DNA of 64,000 nucleotides from Thalassia testudinum (GCA_037157565.1 JAZHRO010000003.1:68078501-68142500); one strand, 5' to 3'; positions 45,234 to 57,244 are shown, counted from the stretch's first letter. Translations and numbers: made by a program. The notes: generated from the letters alone by a model not told the origin.

Positions 45234-46639
45234 TGATAACACCACGCAAGGGGGTAGTAATTAGGTTGAATATGGCCCATCTTTAGAATAAAAGGCACAA
45301 CATAAAGTAGAATAGGAGCATTGCATGCATCAAGTACCAAGATTGCTTATAAACTGTATTAATGGCCATTTGTGTAAAGCATTTGTCAAAGCAGGCCTCA
45401 GATGAGCAATCGGATCGCACGGATGGATTCAGGACGACGAACGGAGTCTAACGGACTCAAAATCGGCCAAATCCGACATCCGGAGCTCCCACAATGGGCC
45501 CAAGAAATCCTGACCGTTGATCTGGAGATCAACGGCCTAGAACGCGCCACGTCGCCCCGCCCCCGCCGCCCGCACGCCCCCAAGCCAGCCAAGGACGCAT
45601 CTCGGCCGTTGATCTTCGATCGAACAGCCGAGATCCACGCGCTCGCCCGCGGTCGCCGCGACAAAGCGCGGGCGTGGCGCAACGGTTAGCGCGCACGCCC
45701 GCGTTGCGGCGACGCGCGGTCGATTCGCGCGGAGCAAAAATCGTCTGCGGGCGAAGGGCGCGGCAAAATTGAGCCGCGCGATCAGAAGCGAGCGGCTAGG
45801 ATCGCGCCACGCGGCACGATGACAGCGCCCCACCTCCCACGCGCGCGCGCACGCCGGGCGGAAACGCGTGCGCGCACGCACGCCCGAAGTGCGATCCTAG
45901 TGCAGGCGCGGGAGGATCTCAGCCGTCCGATCATCAATCGGACGGCTCTCGTTCGACGTCCACGGATCGCGCCTGAAGAGAGAAAGGGGCGGGCGGCTGA
46001 CCGGCGGCAGCAGACCTTCACCGACGTATATGGAAGCGGTTTTAGCGACGTTCTGGATGTCGCTAAAGCACATTCTTCTTTTAGGAAGCCCTTAACTCTA
46101 TTTAAACCCCCTTCTACCACCATTCAAGGCATCCTCTCCCACTTGCAACTACTCCACTCCTCTCCTAGCTAGTCTTAGGCACTCTTGTAATCGCCGGAGA
46201 CGACGAGCCGCCGACGGAGCCTCCTCCACCGCCGTGGCTGCCTTGTCGCTCTCCACTCTCTCTCTACCTCTCTCTCTCTCTTTTAAGCTTTCATTTACTT
46301 TTGTTGAAGCATGTATTTAATATTGTAAACCATGAACTATGAATGCATGTTTAATGAAATTATTTTTCATTTAGTTGCCTTTTTAATTTCTGTTTAAAGT
46401 GCATGATCAAAACCAAGAGCTTTCTAACCCTAAACTCTCTCTATCTCTCGCTTTTCAAAATCGTTTCTTTCGCAAGCAAAACTCCACCTTTTTCGTGACA
46501 ACAAGTGGTAAACAAAATCCGATTTCCACGCCTCCCTGAGATCGACACTCGGACTCACCTCCGTTTACTTCTTTTAAAACCGACGTATCGAGTGCAACTA
46601 TAACGACACCTCTTAACACACACGCACGAAGGCACGTCA
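45234..46639 (+). repeat. 3' LTR of element A
   Basis: 1406 bp, about 17 differences from the 5' LTR by eye. Confidence 0.97.
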
Positions 46640-46644
46640 TTCAT
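46640..46644. repeat. Right target-site duplication of element A (TTCAT)
   Basis: Perfect match to 35627-35631. Confidence 0.95.
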
Positions 46645-47101
46645 CTACTAGGTTTTTTTGTAAAACACTTTCTCATTAATCGAGTTGCTTTGTTTGCAAT
46701 TTCTTTTAGTTGCATTTTGATTGCTGTGATTCTAGCACTCTTCACTCCCTCTCCCTAATTACTCTTATCCTCCACGTGCCTAGAGTGAGCTTGGGAAGAG
46801 GAATTACTTGTCACTTAGGTGTTAGCTTAGTAATCGTAGTGGTTATTTACTTTTTCGCCAACAACTCGTGTTTTCCCTCGTTATTTCAAAACCATAAAAA
46901 AAATGATATAGTTGAAAAGACAAAAAAAAGAAAGGTGATTTCTATCTTTAATCAAGGGATTTTAATTTTGCAAACATTTGGCCTCCTTGGACTACCCTAG
47001 ATACTCCCCTATCTAGGATTATAAATTTAAAAGAGAATCCATTTTTGTGTGTTGCAATGACTTAAAACCCTAAATTAACAAACTGTGCAAAAACACGATC
47101 A
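46645..47101 (+). repeat. 3' LTR of element B, second part
   Basis: It continues 33849-35631 and aligns with 28239-28708. The last third differs (ends ACACGATCA), which may reflect local divergence or conversion. Confidence 0.88.
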
Positions 47102-47106
47102 CTACA
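47102..47106. repeat. Right target-site duplication of element B (CTACA)
   Basis: Perfect match to 26449-26453. Confidence 0.9.
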
Positions 47107-48279
47107 CACCCCTTCACTTGGCGCCATAAATGGTCTACTTGGCACCTCTTCCAATTGGCACCAAGTTGATACACTCACAATCCTTCATGGCCTTCCACAT
47201 GCCCTCTAGAAACCCCTCATTCATGGTGCCAAAAGCCTCGTCCCATCTCCACCATTCAACCACCATAAAGTTCCATACTATCCCTAAATTGTGGAGCCAA
47301 CACCACCACCTTCTAGAAGCCCATTTTGGTGCCACACAAAGGTGCCTCTTCACCCCTCAACCAACCACCTAAAAGGCCCATTCTAACCTCCAACCACCAC
47401 CCATTCCAAGCCTATAAAAAGGCCCCCCATCCTACCTTCCTACTCACCCTTGGCAAGTATAAATTCTTCCCATATTACCTTTTCATATTCACATCGAAGG
47501 AGGAGGAGAAGAGAGGTTATCAAAGGGAACACCTACCTAGTCCCTTTGGTGTTCACTTTCTCCTATCCCTATCCTTGGTTCCATGTGAAGGAACTTATCA
47601 TCTTGAAGAGGACAACTAGGCTGGGAGGAGCTAAGGTGGAGGATGTCTACTTTGAGAGAAGAGCAAGTTCAAGGAGCTTGGAGGAAGCTTTCTTCAAGGC
47701 TGGGAGCTGTCATTCTTGGAGCGAAAGCTACCTCAGTTATTCAAAAGATTGTCCATTCCTCTACCTTGTTGCTAATTAATTTTTGATGGTAGAGGCTTTC
47801 ATCTACCTAGGGATTAATTTAGTAGAACCTGTACTTGATTGAGCTCCTTAGGTATTTTGTAAAGAATTATTCTTCTTTAATACCAAAGTGCCTTTCTTCA
47901 TTCTTGTCCCTTCTACTTCAAGTAGCATTTTTACCACTTTTTGTGCACACATTTTACCTTCCTAATTATCCTAGGCACATTTTCCTAAGGTGGGCTTAGG
48001 AAGGTAGACTCCATTTCATTCATTTAGGCATAGTCTAATCAACTTCCTATATCCTAATTATTGAAAAACCTTAAAAAATCACAAAACCAAAAAGACAAAA
48101 AGAAAAGTTTCAATTTGAGTAGGCGAGAGAGTGAACCATCTAATTGACTAACAAATTGGCCTCCTTGGACGACCCTAGATACTCACCATATCTAGGTTTA
48201 TAAATTTAAAAGTCAATTTGATTTAAGCGTTGTAATGACTTAATTCGCATCTTTACAAAATTGCGTAAATCTCACGTCA
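47107..48279 (+). repeat. Solo LTR C, right part
   Basis: It resumes the C LTR after B. It contains further TTGGCGCC/TTGGCACC motifs, the TATA box at 47412 and the CTCCTTGGACGACCCTAG block common to the U5 of E and B. It ends CACGTCA at 48279. Confidence 0.8.
47412..47421 (+). promoter_or_regulatory. TATA box in solo LTR C
   Basis: CTATAAAAAG. The solo LTR therefore keeps a core promoter pointing to plus. Confidence 0.6.
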
Positions 48280-48284
48280 GTGAA

Positions 48285-48650
48285 CAGCTAGAGGTGTCCT
48301 AGATCCAATAGGTGGCATTACCAAGGGAGGGGATAGACCTAGGGCTTTGTGTTTTTAGGAAGGCAAGGGATAAGGTGGTTTGTTAAGAAGGTAGCTTGAT
48401 CTGGTTTTGGGATTTAGGAAGCATAGGTGGTTAGGCAAAATAGGTTTATAATTAGGTTCATGGTTGTCCAAGCTTGGTTGGGAATTGGGCTAGGTGGGTG
48501 GGTCCAAGGTTAGGAAGAATTAGGTTAGCCGAATTACTAAATAGGTTAGGGTCCATATAACTTGGCTTGCCCTCTTAATGAAAGTGAGCTTAATCATAGA
48601 AATCCAATCTCCAAGGTTCAAAATTACTCCAATCTTGGCACTTGCGCAAA
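48285..48650 (-). repeat. Repeat J, copy 1, second part
   Basis: It resumes after C and aligns with 49545-49925, sharing AAGGGAGGGGATAGACCTAG and other blocks. Probably a U3 part of an old minus-strand LTR. Ends uncertain. Confidence 0.55.
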
Positions 48651-50053
48651 AATCTAATCTATTGAAAATTGCAAAGTAAATATAAACTAATTATCGTAGC
48701 ATAATTTTTCTGAAATAGAAATAAAATAACTGAGACTCTTGGTGAGTCTCGTGTCAAACATGGAAAGGCCTAGAATTTTCGAACAAAATGCGAAACATGA
48801 AGTAAATATGAACTAACTAATAAGGAGTTGAGACAAAGGAAATCGAAGCAGGTAGATATATAAAGGAGTGTGAGAAGTAAGATTTGCAAGTAATATAGAT
48901 TAAAACTAAACTTTATTAGAACTAGAATAAATGTCAAGAATACAACTAGTTGGGATGGAGCTTTGTCCGTTGATGTAGCCACCTTGAAGATGGAGAAGAA
49001 GATGAGGTAGAGAGATAGGACTTGGTGAGGAGGAAAGCTACCAGAGAATTTTGCAAAGTCTGGACATGGAGATGAAAGGGAGGAAGGTCATGAGGGTAGA
49101 CTAATTAGGAGGGCTATGGAGAAGGCGGTGAGTTGTTGGAATTATTCTAAACTAAGGAACTTAATTAATGAATGGAGGGTGTAGGGTCCCTATTTATAGA
49201 GTTTCCTATGTTATAGATGGAGTGCTAGGATCTAATTAGGTTGGGATCAAGGGCTTGGATTAAAGGGTAAGGCTTTAAAAGTTGTTGAAAATAAATAGAG
49301 GGCTAGGATTACATAGGATGGTGTATGGTGTAGATTTAAGGAGGGGGCGGAACCTAAGGGTATGTTTCTAGGGTGTTGGCTGACCACATGGTAGGGGGTT
49401 TAGGGTCGTTGGATGAAGTGTGAAGGGTTGGGATTTAGGGGAGAGGATAGGATATTAAAAATATAAGATTTTGTTGGAACTAAGGGATAAGGTTTAAGGG
49501 TGACCCTAGGATGATAATCTAATGGTGGAGAGGGGCTCTATGAACATTGGCTAGAGGTGTTCTAGATCATATAGGTGGCAGCACCAAGGGAGGGGATAGA
49601 CCTAGGGTTTTATGTTCTTAGGAAGTCTAGGGATAAGGTCGTTTCTTAAGAAGGTACGTTGATGTGGTTTTGGGATTTAGGAAGCATAGATGATCGCCCA
49701 AAATAGGTCTATAATTAGGCTCATGGCCGTCCAAGCTTGGTAGGGAATTGGGCTAGGTATGTGGGTCCAAGGTTTGGAAAAATTAGGTCCTTAATTAGGT
49801 TAGCCTAATTGCTAAATAGGTTAGGATCCTTATAACTAAGCTCCTCCACTTCATGCAAGTGAGCTCAATCATAGAAATCCAATCTTCAATGCTCAAAATT
49901 GCTTCAAACCTAGTAGCTGCATATATTATAACAAAGACATCACGGTACCAAATATTGATTAGGGAAAATTGTAGAAAAATCCAACATAATACAATATTTA
50001 CAAAATTCCCCTATATGACTATTCTTACATAACTAAATTCTTTCTACCCTAAT
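48651..50053 (-). repeat. Probable degenerate minus-strand LTR, including repeat J copy 2 (49425-49925)
   Basis: The minus strand has a TATA box (CTATAAATAGGG, near 49187-49199). Farther on (minus reading) come AATAAA-like signals, then a block near 48740 resembling the LTR tail of the other elements (ACACGAGACTCACCAAGAGTC). No coding frame is found. With copy 1 it looks like two LTRs nearly in tandem with little or no internal sequence. Exact ends were not found. Confidence 0.4.
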
Positions 50054-50058
50054 TCACC
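50054..50058. repeat. Left target-site duplication of element I (TCACC)
   Basis: Perfect partner at 63832-63836. Confidence 0.92.
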
Positions 50059-52878
50059 TGTTAGCAGGGCGAAATTGATTTTTAGAAGATGTCGCGTTGC
50101 AGTATAAATGAAATCACCTCGAAAACAAATAAGAATTTATTACTCTAAAACCTAGGTATCCGAGGTCGAGCACAAGGAGTAAATTGGTATTTAAAAACTA
50201 GAATCACAACTTTCAACATTATAAAATACAATGACCAATCAAAGTTATGATGAGATCCATGTATAGAGAAGCTTCAAAAATATCAAGATGGACGTCTGAT
50301 GTAAAAATCAGACATCTTAAATAATTGATGCTATAGTGCTTTCTTTGTTCTTCTTCTTCTTATTTCTGATTTCTCCTTTCTTTGCTTCTGATTTTGTCTT
50401 CTTCTTTCTTCCTTTTCTTCTGTTGTTTCCTTAGCTTTCCTCTACCTTTGACTCTCTACTTGGCCACACCTCTGCTTCCTTCTTCCTTCTGCTTTCAACC
50501 CTTGGCTTCTTCTTTCTTTCCTCTCTTTGGCCTCCTTCTTTTCTTCTTCTACCTCTGCTTCTACCTTCAAATCTTTCTTCCTTCTTCAACCTCTAGCTCT
50601 GTGGCTACAGTGCTTCTTCCTTCCTTCCTTAGCCTCTCCTTCAACTTTTGCCTCCAAGTCCTTCCCTCTCCTTCCTTCCTTAGTCGCTCTACCTTCATCT
50701 TGCCTTCACTTCCTCAACTCCTTTCTTTCCCTGCACAACACAGAGCAAAACCTACCCCTACCCTCCCCCGCATCGCTCTCTCTATTTCTCTCTTCATTCT
50801 CCCAGAGCCAGCCAATCGGGTATATGGGTCGGGTTACATGCGCCCGGGTCCCGGTGCACCGGCGTGGGTGGTGCGTGAGGAGTGTAGGGTAAATGGGTCA
50901 ACCAGGTCCACGTGGGTATGCGTCACGGATGAGGCAGGTGGATTGGGCGAGGGACCTCACCCCGTGTTACTTGAGGCAATAAGAAAGAAACACAGAAACA
51001 ATAAAAAGCACGCAGCTGTACCAAGCATTTTCGAGGGGGGACTAAAGTCCCACCCACTTCTTCACGTGCCTGCAGGAAGGCTCTCATCCAATTGGGGTAG
51101 CTACAGTCGATGAGGGCCATGATTACTGGGTGCGAACGACTCGTAGAGGGATTCCATGCACCTGGGGCATCTCAACCTGGAGTGGGATGACCTGGAGCTC
51201 GCGAGCAATCTCCTTCACACCTTTGCTAATGGTGGTGGAGGGTTAAACTTGAAATGCACGAATATGGCCTCATGGCCCCATCAAATGCCTTGGGAAGCTT
51301 CACCGTATCACGGCAAAGGTGAGGCAGGGGTTGGTTGGCTACGGGATGGCCTAGGCGTGCGTGCCTAGGTCGCTCTGTGGTCATGAAGGTGCGTGTGTCT
51401 GGTGAGAGTGTAGTGCATGTGTGGTGGTTAGTGGAGGAGTGGATGGTGATCAGTGAGATGAGGCGAAGCTGTTGAGGTAGTTGGCGAGGTGTGTGAGTGC
51501 GTGGAGTGGTGGATGCACCTTGCCGATGGTCTGCCGGAGGTGGAGAAGGTGGTGGTGGTTTATGGTTGTTGGGGCGTGGTAGGAGAAATTGATAAGGGGA
51601 AAAGAAAGAGTAGAAGGGGACTTATTTGTGAGTAGCTGGATGAAGGGGAGGCAGAGGGGACGAGCGATGCATATGTGCCATCGTCGGGGAAGAAGACCCT
51701 GAGGTGAGGATGACGGCGATGAGGAAGGGGTTGGAGAGGCACGCGCGGGTACGGCGTAATGCGAAGGAGCAAGATTGAGATAACTCTACCACTGGTATTG
51801 TGGCAGAGTGACGAGATATGGGAGGATTGATCGCCAGAGCTTGCAGGTAGTTGGCTGGAGACGAGGGAGGAAGAAATTTGTGGGAATTCTCAGGCCAATG
51901 CAAGCTTGGAAGATGCAGCAAGGATCAGAGGTCCTTTTATAGCTACTGGCCGAGACCTTCGTGCTTGGAAGGCAAGCCTCCAAGTGCAAAGATCTCATTG
52001 GAGATGGAAGGTGCATAAGACACCCAAATCTCTCGAGCGTTCACATGAGAGATTTGGTGTAAATCCAATCTTGGGATCTTGTTCAGACGGTAGGGAATTC
52101 CTTAAAGAATCTCCCTTCCAAATCTGGGAGGAGATCTTAGAGGTTTCGGGGAGATATCCTCCTAAAATCCTCACTGGAGTAGGATTCCTCTGCTGTAATG
52201 TTGGAGGGACCTGAATGCAAAGAGTGGTGAGGAAGATAAGGGATCTGCGCATGGGTTTTCAAAAGTTAGGGGCCAGAATGTAATTGGGTAGACCATTTTG
52301 CAAAGTAGGTCAAGGTAAACTTCCTTTAGGCCTAAATTTTGGTATAGACTTAATTTGGACCTAAGGAATCCAATGGTGAAGTTGGATTTTAGGTTTGACC
52401 ACGTTTAACTAGACATTTTGGACAAAAACCCAAATTAGGTTAAATAATGAACTAAGACCCCTATCTAGGTCAAAATAGGTTCCAAAGGCCAAAATGAAGG
52501 TTCAAAACCCTAGGGGATATTTTTCCATGAATTTTAGAGGGTTTAGTTGATTTTTATCTTGACCAAAACCTTCTGAAATTATGTGGGTTTGTTTTAGGGT
52601 TATAGAATGTCATTTAATTCTTAAATGTCACAATAACCCTTTTCTGACTGAATCATCCCACTTTTCCTCTTATTAAGTTCAATTGACCTATGTTTAGACT
52701 CTAAGAAATCTCATTGATGTACTGCAATGGTAAAATTATAGTTTTACCCTTTATTTCATGTTTTCTTCCCAGAATAGTAATCCCTTGAATTAGGCCTTCC
52801 TTTAGGTTATGTAGGAGCTTTTGTTCACTTTCTCAGGTCAAAATGAGCCAATTAGGGATCATGATGAGGTTCTCATCA
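50059..52878 (-). repeat. 3' LTR of element I
   Basis: The minus strand starts TGATGAG-AAC-CTCATCA (perfect terminal hairpin) and ends GCTAACA. A polypyrimidine-rich (plus strand) domain covers about 50340-50740. Long frames there repeat in both LTRs and are compositional. Confidence 0.94.
51931..51943 (-). promoter_or_regulatory. TATA box in the I 3' LTR
   Basis: The minus strand reads GCTATAAAAGGAC. The 5' LTR copy is altered to GCAATAAAAGAAC, so the promoter driving I is weakened. Confidence 0.6.
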
Positions 52879-53333
52879 TAACCCCATGCCTAGCTTTTGC
52901 TAGTCCCTTAGTAAAATTTCAAGGTTTTAACATCTATTCTAAACCGTGAGTTTCTTTTACCAGTTGTGATAAGTGCTTTTTCTTTTCCTTTTGTGATTAG
53001 GTCAAAATGGCAACAATAGGCTTAGAGGTACACAAGTACCAACGAAAATCCAAACCTGACTTGCTTAAGCCTTAGTCCTCTGCAAAGGTTCCTAAGTCTC
53101 GCAGAAACTATTCTAGGGTTCGTTGGACTCTGCGGTTAAAGCACCCATGCTTGAGACATTTTTAGCCTTGGTTCAGTTTACAATGCGTTTTTGTAAGAGA
53201 GAGACAGAAGATTTATTTGTTTGGGGAGTTTTCTCTCTCTTTTCTTTTTATTTCTAGCATCAGATTGGCTTCTCAAAATAGTCTGTATCAGATTCCTCAT
53301 CCCCATCATCAATCCTCAAGGGTCCTTGGCAAT

Positions 53334-53463
53334 CGATGCTTTGTGACAACACCGCCCATGGCAACCCCCAAAACCCTGGCTTTCGAGATTTCAAGAAAAT
53401 CTCGCCCATGGCATTCCATGGCCGAATCCAGACCCTGGCAATCGACATTTTGTGATAATGCCG
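53334..53463 (-). repeat. Three-copy 3' UTR hairpin module (element I)
   Basis: Each copy is a 7-bp stem with a 7-nt loop, after CATGGGCG on minus. Sense arms are CGGTGTT/AGCATCG, CGAGATT/AATCTCG and CGGCATT/AATGTCG. All pair, using G-U on the sense RNA. The unit is about 38 bases of similar sequence. Confidence 0.7.
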
Positions 53464-54211
53464 CCCATGGTATCTGAACTAGTAGAGTGCTTACATGCCC
53501 CTAACAAGATATGTAAATATCCTAAGGGATAAGCACCGAGTAGACAATATGTTGTTACGCATCTTCGAGGGGAATTTCCTGCCTCTCCACGCCAGGAACT
53601 CGTCCAAATCAAATTGTGTTGATCGGCCACTCCTAATCTAGGCAACTTTTTCAGAACATTAAAATGCTTTTGCGTGATTTTGATAGTTATGCACACTGAA
53701 CAAGACTGGGTGTGGATTGGGGTGCTTAGGTTACCGAGTCACGCAAATCGAAGGTTAGTTAACTAGGTCGAATACTCCTTAAACCTTAGACCTAATACTT
53801 AAGCTTCACATTTTCCCCAACCTCTTAAGGAATATCCAGATCTTAGCGGATACTTGAATTTTTAAGCCTAAGAGTCTAGCCCAAAAGGCCTAAAGTCAGC
53901 ATTCCTACTAATCTTTTTTATGTCTCCTTAGCACTTTTTTCATTTTTCTTTTTTTTCTTTATGTGATCTAGAACTTCAGTTAATCCCTTAATCTTTTACT
54001 AATGACTATTTCAATTTTTCCATTTTGTGCTCCTTTTTGGCATTTTGCTCTTTTCCTCCTCATGTTTTGTATAGCCCAAAAATTTTCTCTTCCCCCTAAG
54101 GCTTTTTGTTCTTTTTCAAGATTTTTCAAATTTTTTTTGGTGTTTTTTGTGATATGTGACTTTTTTGTTGAAACCTTTTCTTGATATGAGTTTTCATAAC
54201 ATTTTGCCCAT

Positions 54212-54240
54212 TCATACCCCCCCCATGCCTACGATTTGCA
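54212..54240 (-). promoter_or_regulatory. Internal polypurine-tract-like site (element I)
   Basis: The minus strand reads GGGGACATTGC, then TAGGCATGGGGGGGG. Confidence 0.6.
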
Positions 54241-54348
54241 ATGTCCCCATTGTAAATTAGGTGGGTTCGAATTCAGCTTAGTTCATTCATTAGGATAGGT
54301 GTTAGGTGAGCGAACGGGTCGAGGTGACTGTTGCGAATGATTTCTAGA

Positions 54349-54368
54349 CTCGGGTACAGGTACCTAAG
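54349..54368 (-). other. Conserved hairpin upstream of the internal polypurine tract (element I)
   Basis: Sense CTTAGGTAC and GTACCCGAG pair at eight of nine positions. Flanks match the D block (7140-7230), but the stem sequence differs. Confidence 0.55.
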
Positions 54369-54569
54369 GTGGAGTTGGTTATTCTAATGAATGAACCCTA
54401 AAGTGCAATATGAATTTAGCATAGAAATGTCAGGAAAGGTTTCAGGTTTTTCAAAGAATGACGGGTTGCCTCCTGTTAAGCGTTGAGTTTTACGCCATCG
54501 ACTGGGCGCAATGAGCTCAGAGAGAATGGAGGATAAAGGATGTCTCAGCCAAATCTGTATTGGTCATGT

Positions 54570-55788
54570 CAATGAATGATTTGAGTCTCTGACCGTTCGG
54601 GACGAAGGGTTCGGAATCGTTCCTGAGTGGATCGATCTCAACAGCTCCATTTCCAAAGATTTGTCGGACTAGGTAGGGTTCGATCCATTTAGATCATAGT
54701 TTTCAGGGAAATAATTTGAGTCGGGCATCAAAGAGTAGAACCTTTTGACCTGGATGAAAGATCTTTCTAGAAATGTGCTTGTCGTGAAAGGCTTTAACTT
54801 GCTCTTTGCAAATTCACGAGTTCTCATACGCGTCATGGCGTAATTCATCGATCTCTCTCATTTGAAGCTTTCTATGGGTTCCAGCCTTAGAAAGGTCTAA
54901 GTTGCAATTCTGTACTGCCCAATAGCCTTTATGCTCCAATTCGACGGGGAGGTGACATGCCTTCCCGTACACCAGTCTGAAGGGAGACATACCTAATTGG
55001 GTCTTGTGGGCGGTCCTATAATCCCACAAGGCTTCCAGAAGCTGGGATGACCAATCATTCCTGTTAGGTTGAATAGTAACCTGGAGGATTTTCTTGATCT
55101 CTCGATTTGATGGCTCAGCTAGACCATTAGTTTGGGGGTGGTAAGGAGTAGAGATTCGGTGCGACACCCCATATTTGATCATCATTGACCTGAACGGAGT
55201 GTTTGTGAAATGGGTCCCTCCATCGAAAATTATTGCTCATGGAATCCTGAACCTTGAGAAGATGTTTCTATGAATGAATTTGATAACAACTTTGTGATCA
55301 TTAGTTCGGGTAAGAATGGCTTCGATCCACTTGGACACATAGTCTCGATGGCTCATGTTGCCCAAGGTCTAGCAACGGGTACATGCCTTACAGTGATTGC
55401 ATACATCCTTGAAAATTGTGGGCCAATAAAAGCCACACTAGAGGACTTTTGATGTGGTTTTGTGTCCTAAAAAATGTCCACCACATGCCTGGTCATGGCA
55501 GAAAGGGAGTATGTCTTTGATTTCCTCTTCCGCGGCACATCGTTCAATAATTTGATCAGCACCAATGCGGAATAGATACAGGTCTTCCCAAAGGTAATAC
55601 TTGGCATCCGAACACAATTTGTCCTTCTTGGCCTTCAGCCAATCAAATGGGATCTGATGTGATGCCAAGTAGTTTACTATGTTAGCAAACCATGGAAGCC
55701 CTATATCGATAGTTAGGAGGTGCTCATCAGGAAAATGTTCCGTGATGGGTCCGGAAGGGTCAATGATCTCAGAAGGAAGGTGGGACAA
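54570..55788 (-). pseudogene. int: Integrase of element I, decayed
   Basis: Pieces in one frame: 55788-55438 with the zinc-binding domain ([10 protein letters not shown]), then a stop-broken catalytic core, then 55185-54814 with [16 protein letters not shown] (catalytic Glu region) and the linker. The trace runs on to about 54570 with [10 protein letters not shown] and VPNGQRLKSF after further stops. The middle of the core around the first two Asp residues is disrupted. Integration function is lost. Confidence 0.85.
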
Positions 55789-55789
55789 G

Positions 55790-57205
55790 TGATCAGCTAC
55801 TACGTTTTATTTTCCCGCTTTATCGTGAATCTCTAGGTAAAATTCTTGCAATAGCAAGATCCATCAGATTAATCAAGGTTTCACATCCTTCTTTGCAAGG
55901 AGATGCCTCATAGTTGTGTTATCCGAGTAGATGATAACATGGGAACCTAGGAGGTATGATCTCAATTTTTCTAGGGCAAATACTTCGGCTAGCAGCTCTT
56001 TCTCAGTAATCATGTAGTTATGATGAGCCTCGTCAAGTGTTTTGCTACCATAGTAAATGACCACGGGTTTCCCGTCAAATTTTCTACCCCAAAACTGCTC
56101 CTATAGCGAAGTCAGATGCATTGCACATGATCTCAAAGGGTTGAAACCAATCAGGGGACTGTAGGATCAGGGCTTGGGTAACTCGGTCACGAAAGATCTC
56201 AAATGCTTGAGTGCATTCCTTGGAGATTTTGAAAGGTACATCCTTGGAGAGAAGAGTAGTCAGGGGGCATGCGATTTTTGAAAAATCAGGGATAAATCGA
56301 TGGTAAAAATCGACGTGCCCCAGAAAAGATCGGATGTCCTTGATTGAGCTAGGGATAGGGAGTTTGGAAATCAAGTTAACCTTGGCTCGATCAACTTGGA
56401 TGCCTTTCTCCAAAATTAGATGTTCCGGGACAATTTCCTCAGGCACCATGAAATGGCTCCTTTCCTAGGAAAGAACCAGATTCACATCGATGCACCACTT
56501 GAGTATTTGGACCAAGTGGTGGAGGCAATCATCAAATGATGCTCCAAATACTGAAAAGTCATCCATGAAGACTTCCAGATAATCTCCTACCATATCTGAG
56601 ATCGAACGGCATCCTTCGAAACGCGTATGTCCCGAAGGGGCAGGTGAACGTGGTCTTTTCTTGGTCCTCTGGATGGATTGCCACTTGGTTATAACTGGAG
56701 TACCCATCAAGAAAGCAGAAGAACCTATTTCCCGCTAGTTTCTCAAGGATCTAATCAATAAATGGTAGTGGGAAATGGTCCTTCTTCATGGAGGAATTGA
56801 GTCTTCTGTAATCAATGCAGACTCTCCACGAGTTAGCTATTCGGGTCAGTATGACATCTCCGATTTCAATCACGATGATGGTGAGCCCGGCCTTCTTAGG
56901 CACAACCTGGATTGGACTCACCCAGCGAATGTCAGAGATCGGGTAGATGATCCCTGCATCTAACCACTTAATGAACTCCTTTTTCATGACCTCCTACAGA
57001 TTAGGGTTTAAACGTCTCTGCATTTCTCTCGAAGGTCGTGCATCCTCTTTACTGTAGATTCGATGTGTGCAATAAGAGGGGCTTATTCCAGTCAAGACAT
57101 TGAGAGTCCATCCAATGGCTCTACGATGTTGCTGGAGAACAGTAATCAGACGGTATTCCTGGTCAAATGTGAGTTGATAATCATAGGAAACATCTGATTG
57201 GAACC
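55790..57205 (-). pseudogene. pol: RT and RNase H of element I, decayed
   Basis: RT pieces: 56987-56751 with [15 protein letters not shown] and [11 protein letters not shown], and 56710-56465 with FMDD near 56558-56569. Next, 56449-56084 carries the RT C-terminal part ([19 protein letters not shown]) and the start of RNase H ([12 protein letters not shown], where Asn replaces the usual Asp). Then 56064-55873 has IYYGSKTLDEA and [15 protein letters not shown]. Phase changes lie between 56987/56710 and 56449/56064. Not functional. Confidence 0.88.
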
Positions 57206-57244
57206 CAAAAAGACATACTTCAAATGATCGGGAAGGGGCTTGAG

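Larger units (their letters stand above)
35632..46639 (+). mobile_element. Element A: young full-length Athila-like Ty3/gypsy retrotransposon (11.0 kb)
   Basis: Two LTRs of exactly 1406 bp, perfect TTCAT duplications, a clear PBS, gag-pol and polypurine tract. By eye the LTRs differ at about 17 positions (1.2 percent), mostly C/T or G/A changes, the pattern left by methylated CpG decay. Gag has two one-base shifts and pol one in-frame stop. It is the youngest insertion here and sits in the 3' LTR of B. Confidence 0.97.
26454..47101 (+). mobile_element. Element B: non-autonomous relative of element E, split by element A
   Basis: 5' LTR 26454-28708 (2255 bp). 3' LTR 33849-35631 plus 46645-47101. 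Perfect CTACA duplications. The internal region is only 5.1 kb: leader, gag C-terminal part, protease-like frames, post-pol box and 3' UTR. The gag core and all of RT, RNase H and integrase are missing, while the flanking parts align with E. LTR ends differ by roughly 5-6 percent by eye. It would have needed enzymes from an E-like element. Confidence 0.9.
25782..48279 (+). mobile_element. Element C: solo LTR, split by elements B and A
   Basis: Left part 25782-26453, right part 47107-48279, together about 1845 bp. It starts TGATAACTACTAG and ends CACGTCA. Flanks GTGGA (25777-25781) and GTGAA (48280-48284) match at 4 of 5. No PBS, coding region or second LTR exists, so internal sequence was probably lost by LTR-LTR recombination. 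Its U3 has the same AGCT-rich and GGCACC-rich texture as E and B. Element B lies inside it with a perfect CTACA duplication. Confidence 0.8.
52879..54480 (-). other. 3' UTR of element I
   Basis: No coding frame. Minus order: conserved hairpin (54368-54349), internal polypurine-tract-like site (54240-54212), hairpin module (53463-53334), LTR-side tract AGGCATGGGG (52882-52891). Confidence 0.65.

Noticed and set aside
50382..51113. 243-codon Phe/Leu/Ser-rich frame that looks like a membrane protein
   Set aside because: It lies in the polypyrimidine domain of the I LTR. The copy in the other LTR (61337-61831) is truncated and diverged, and codons reflect TTC/CTT runs.
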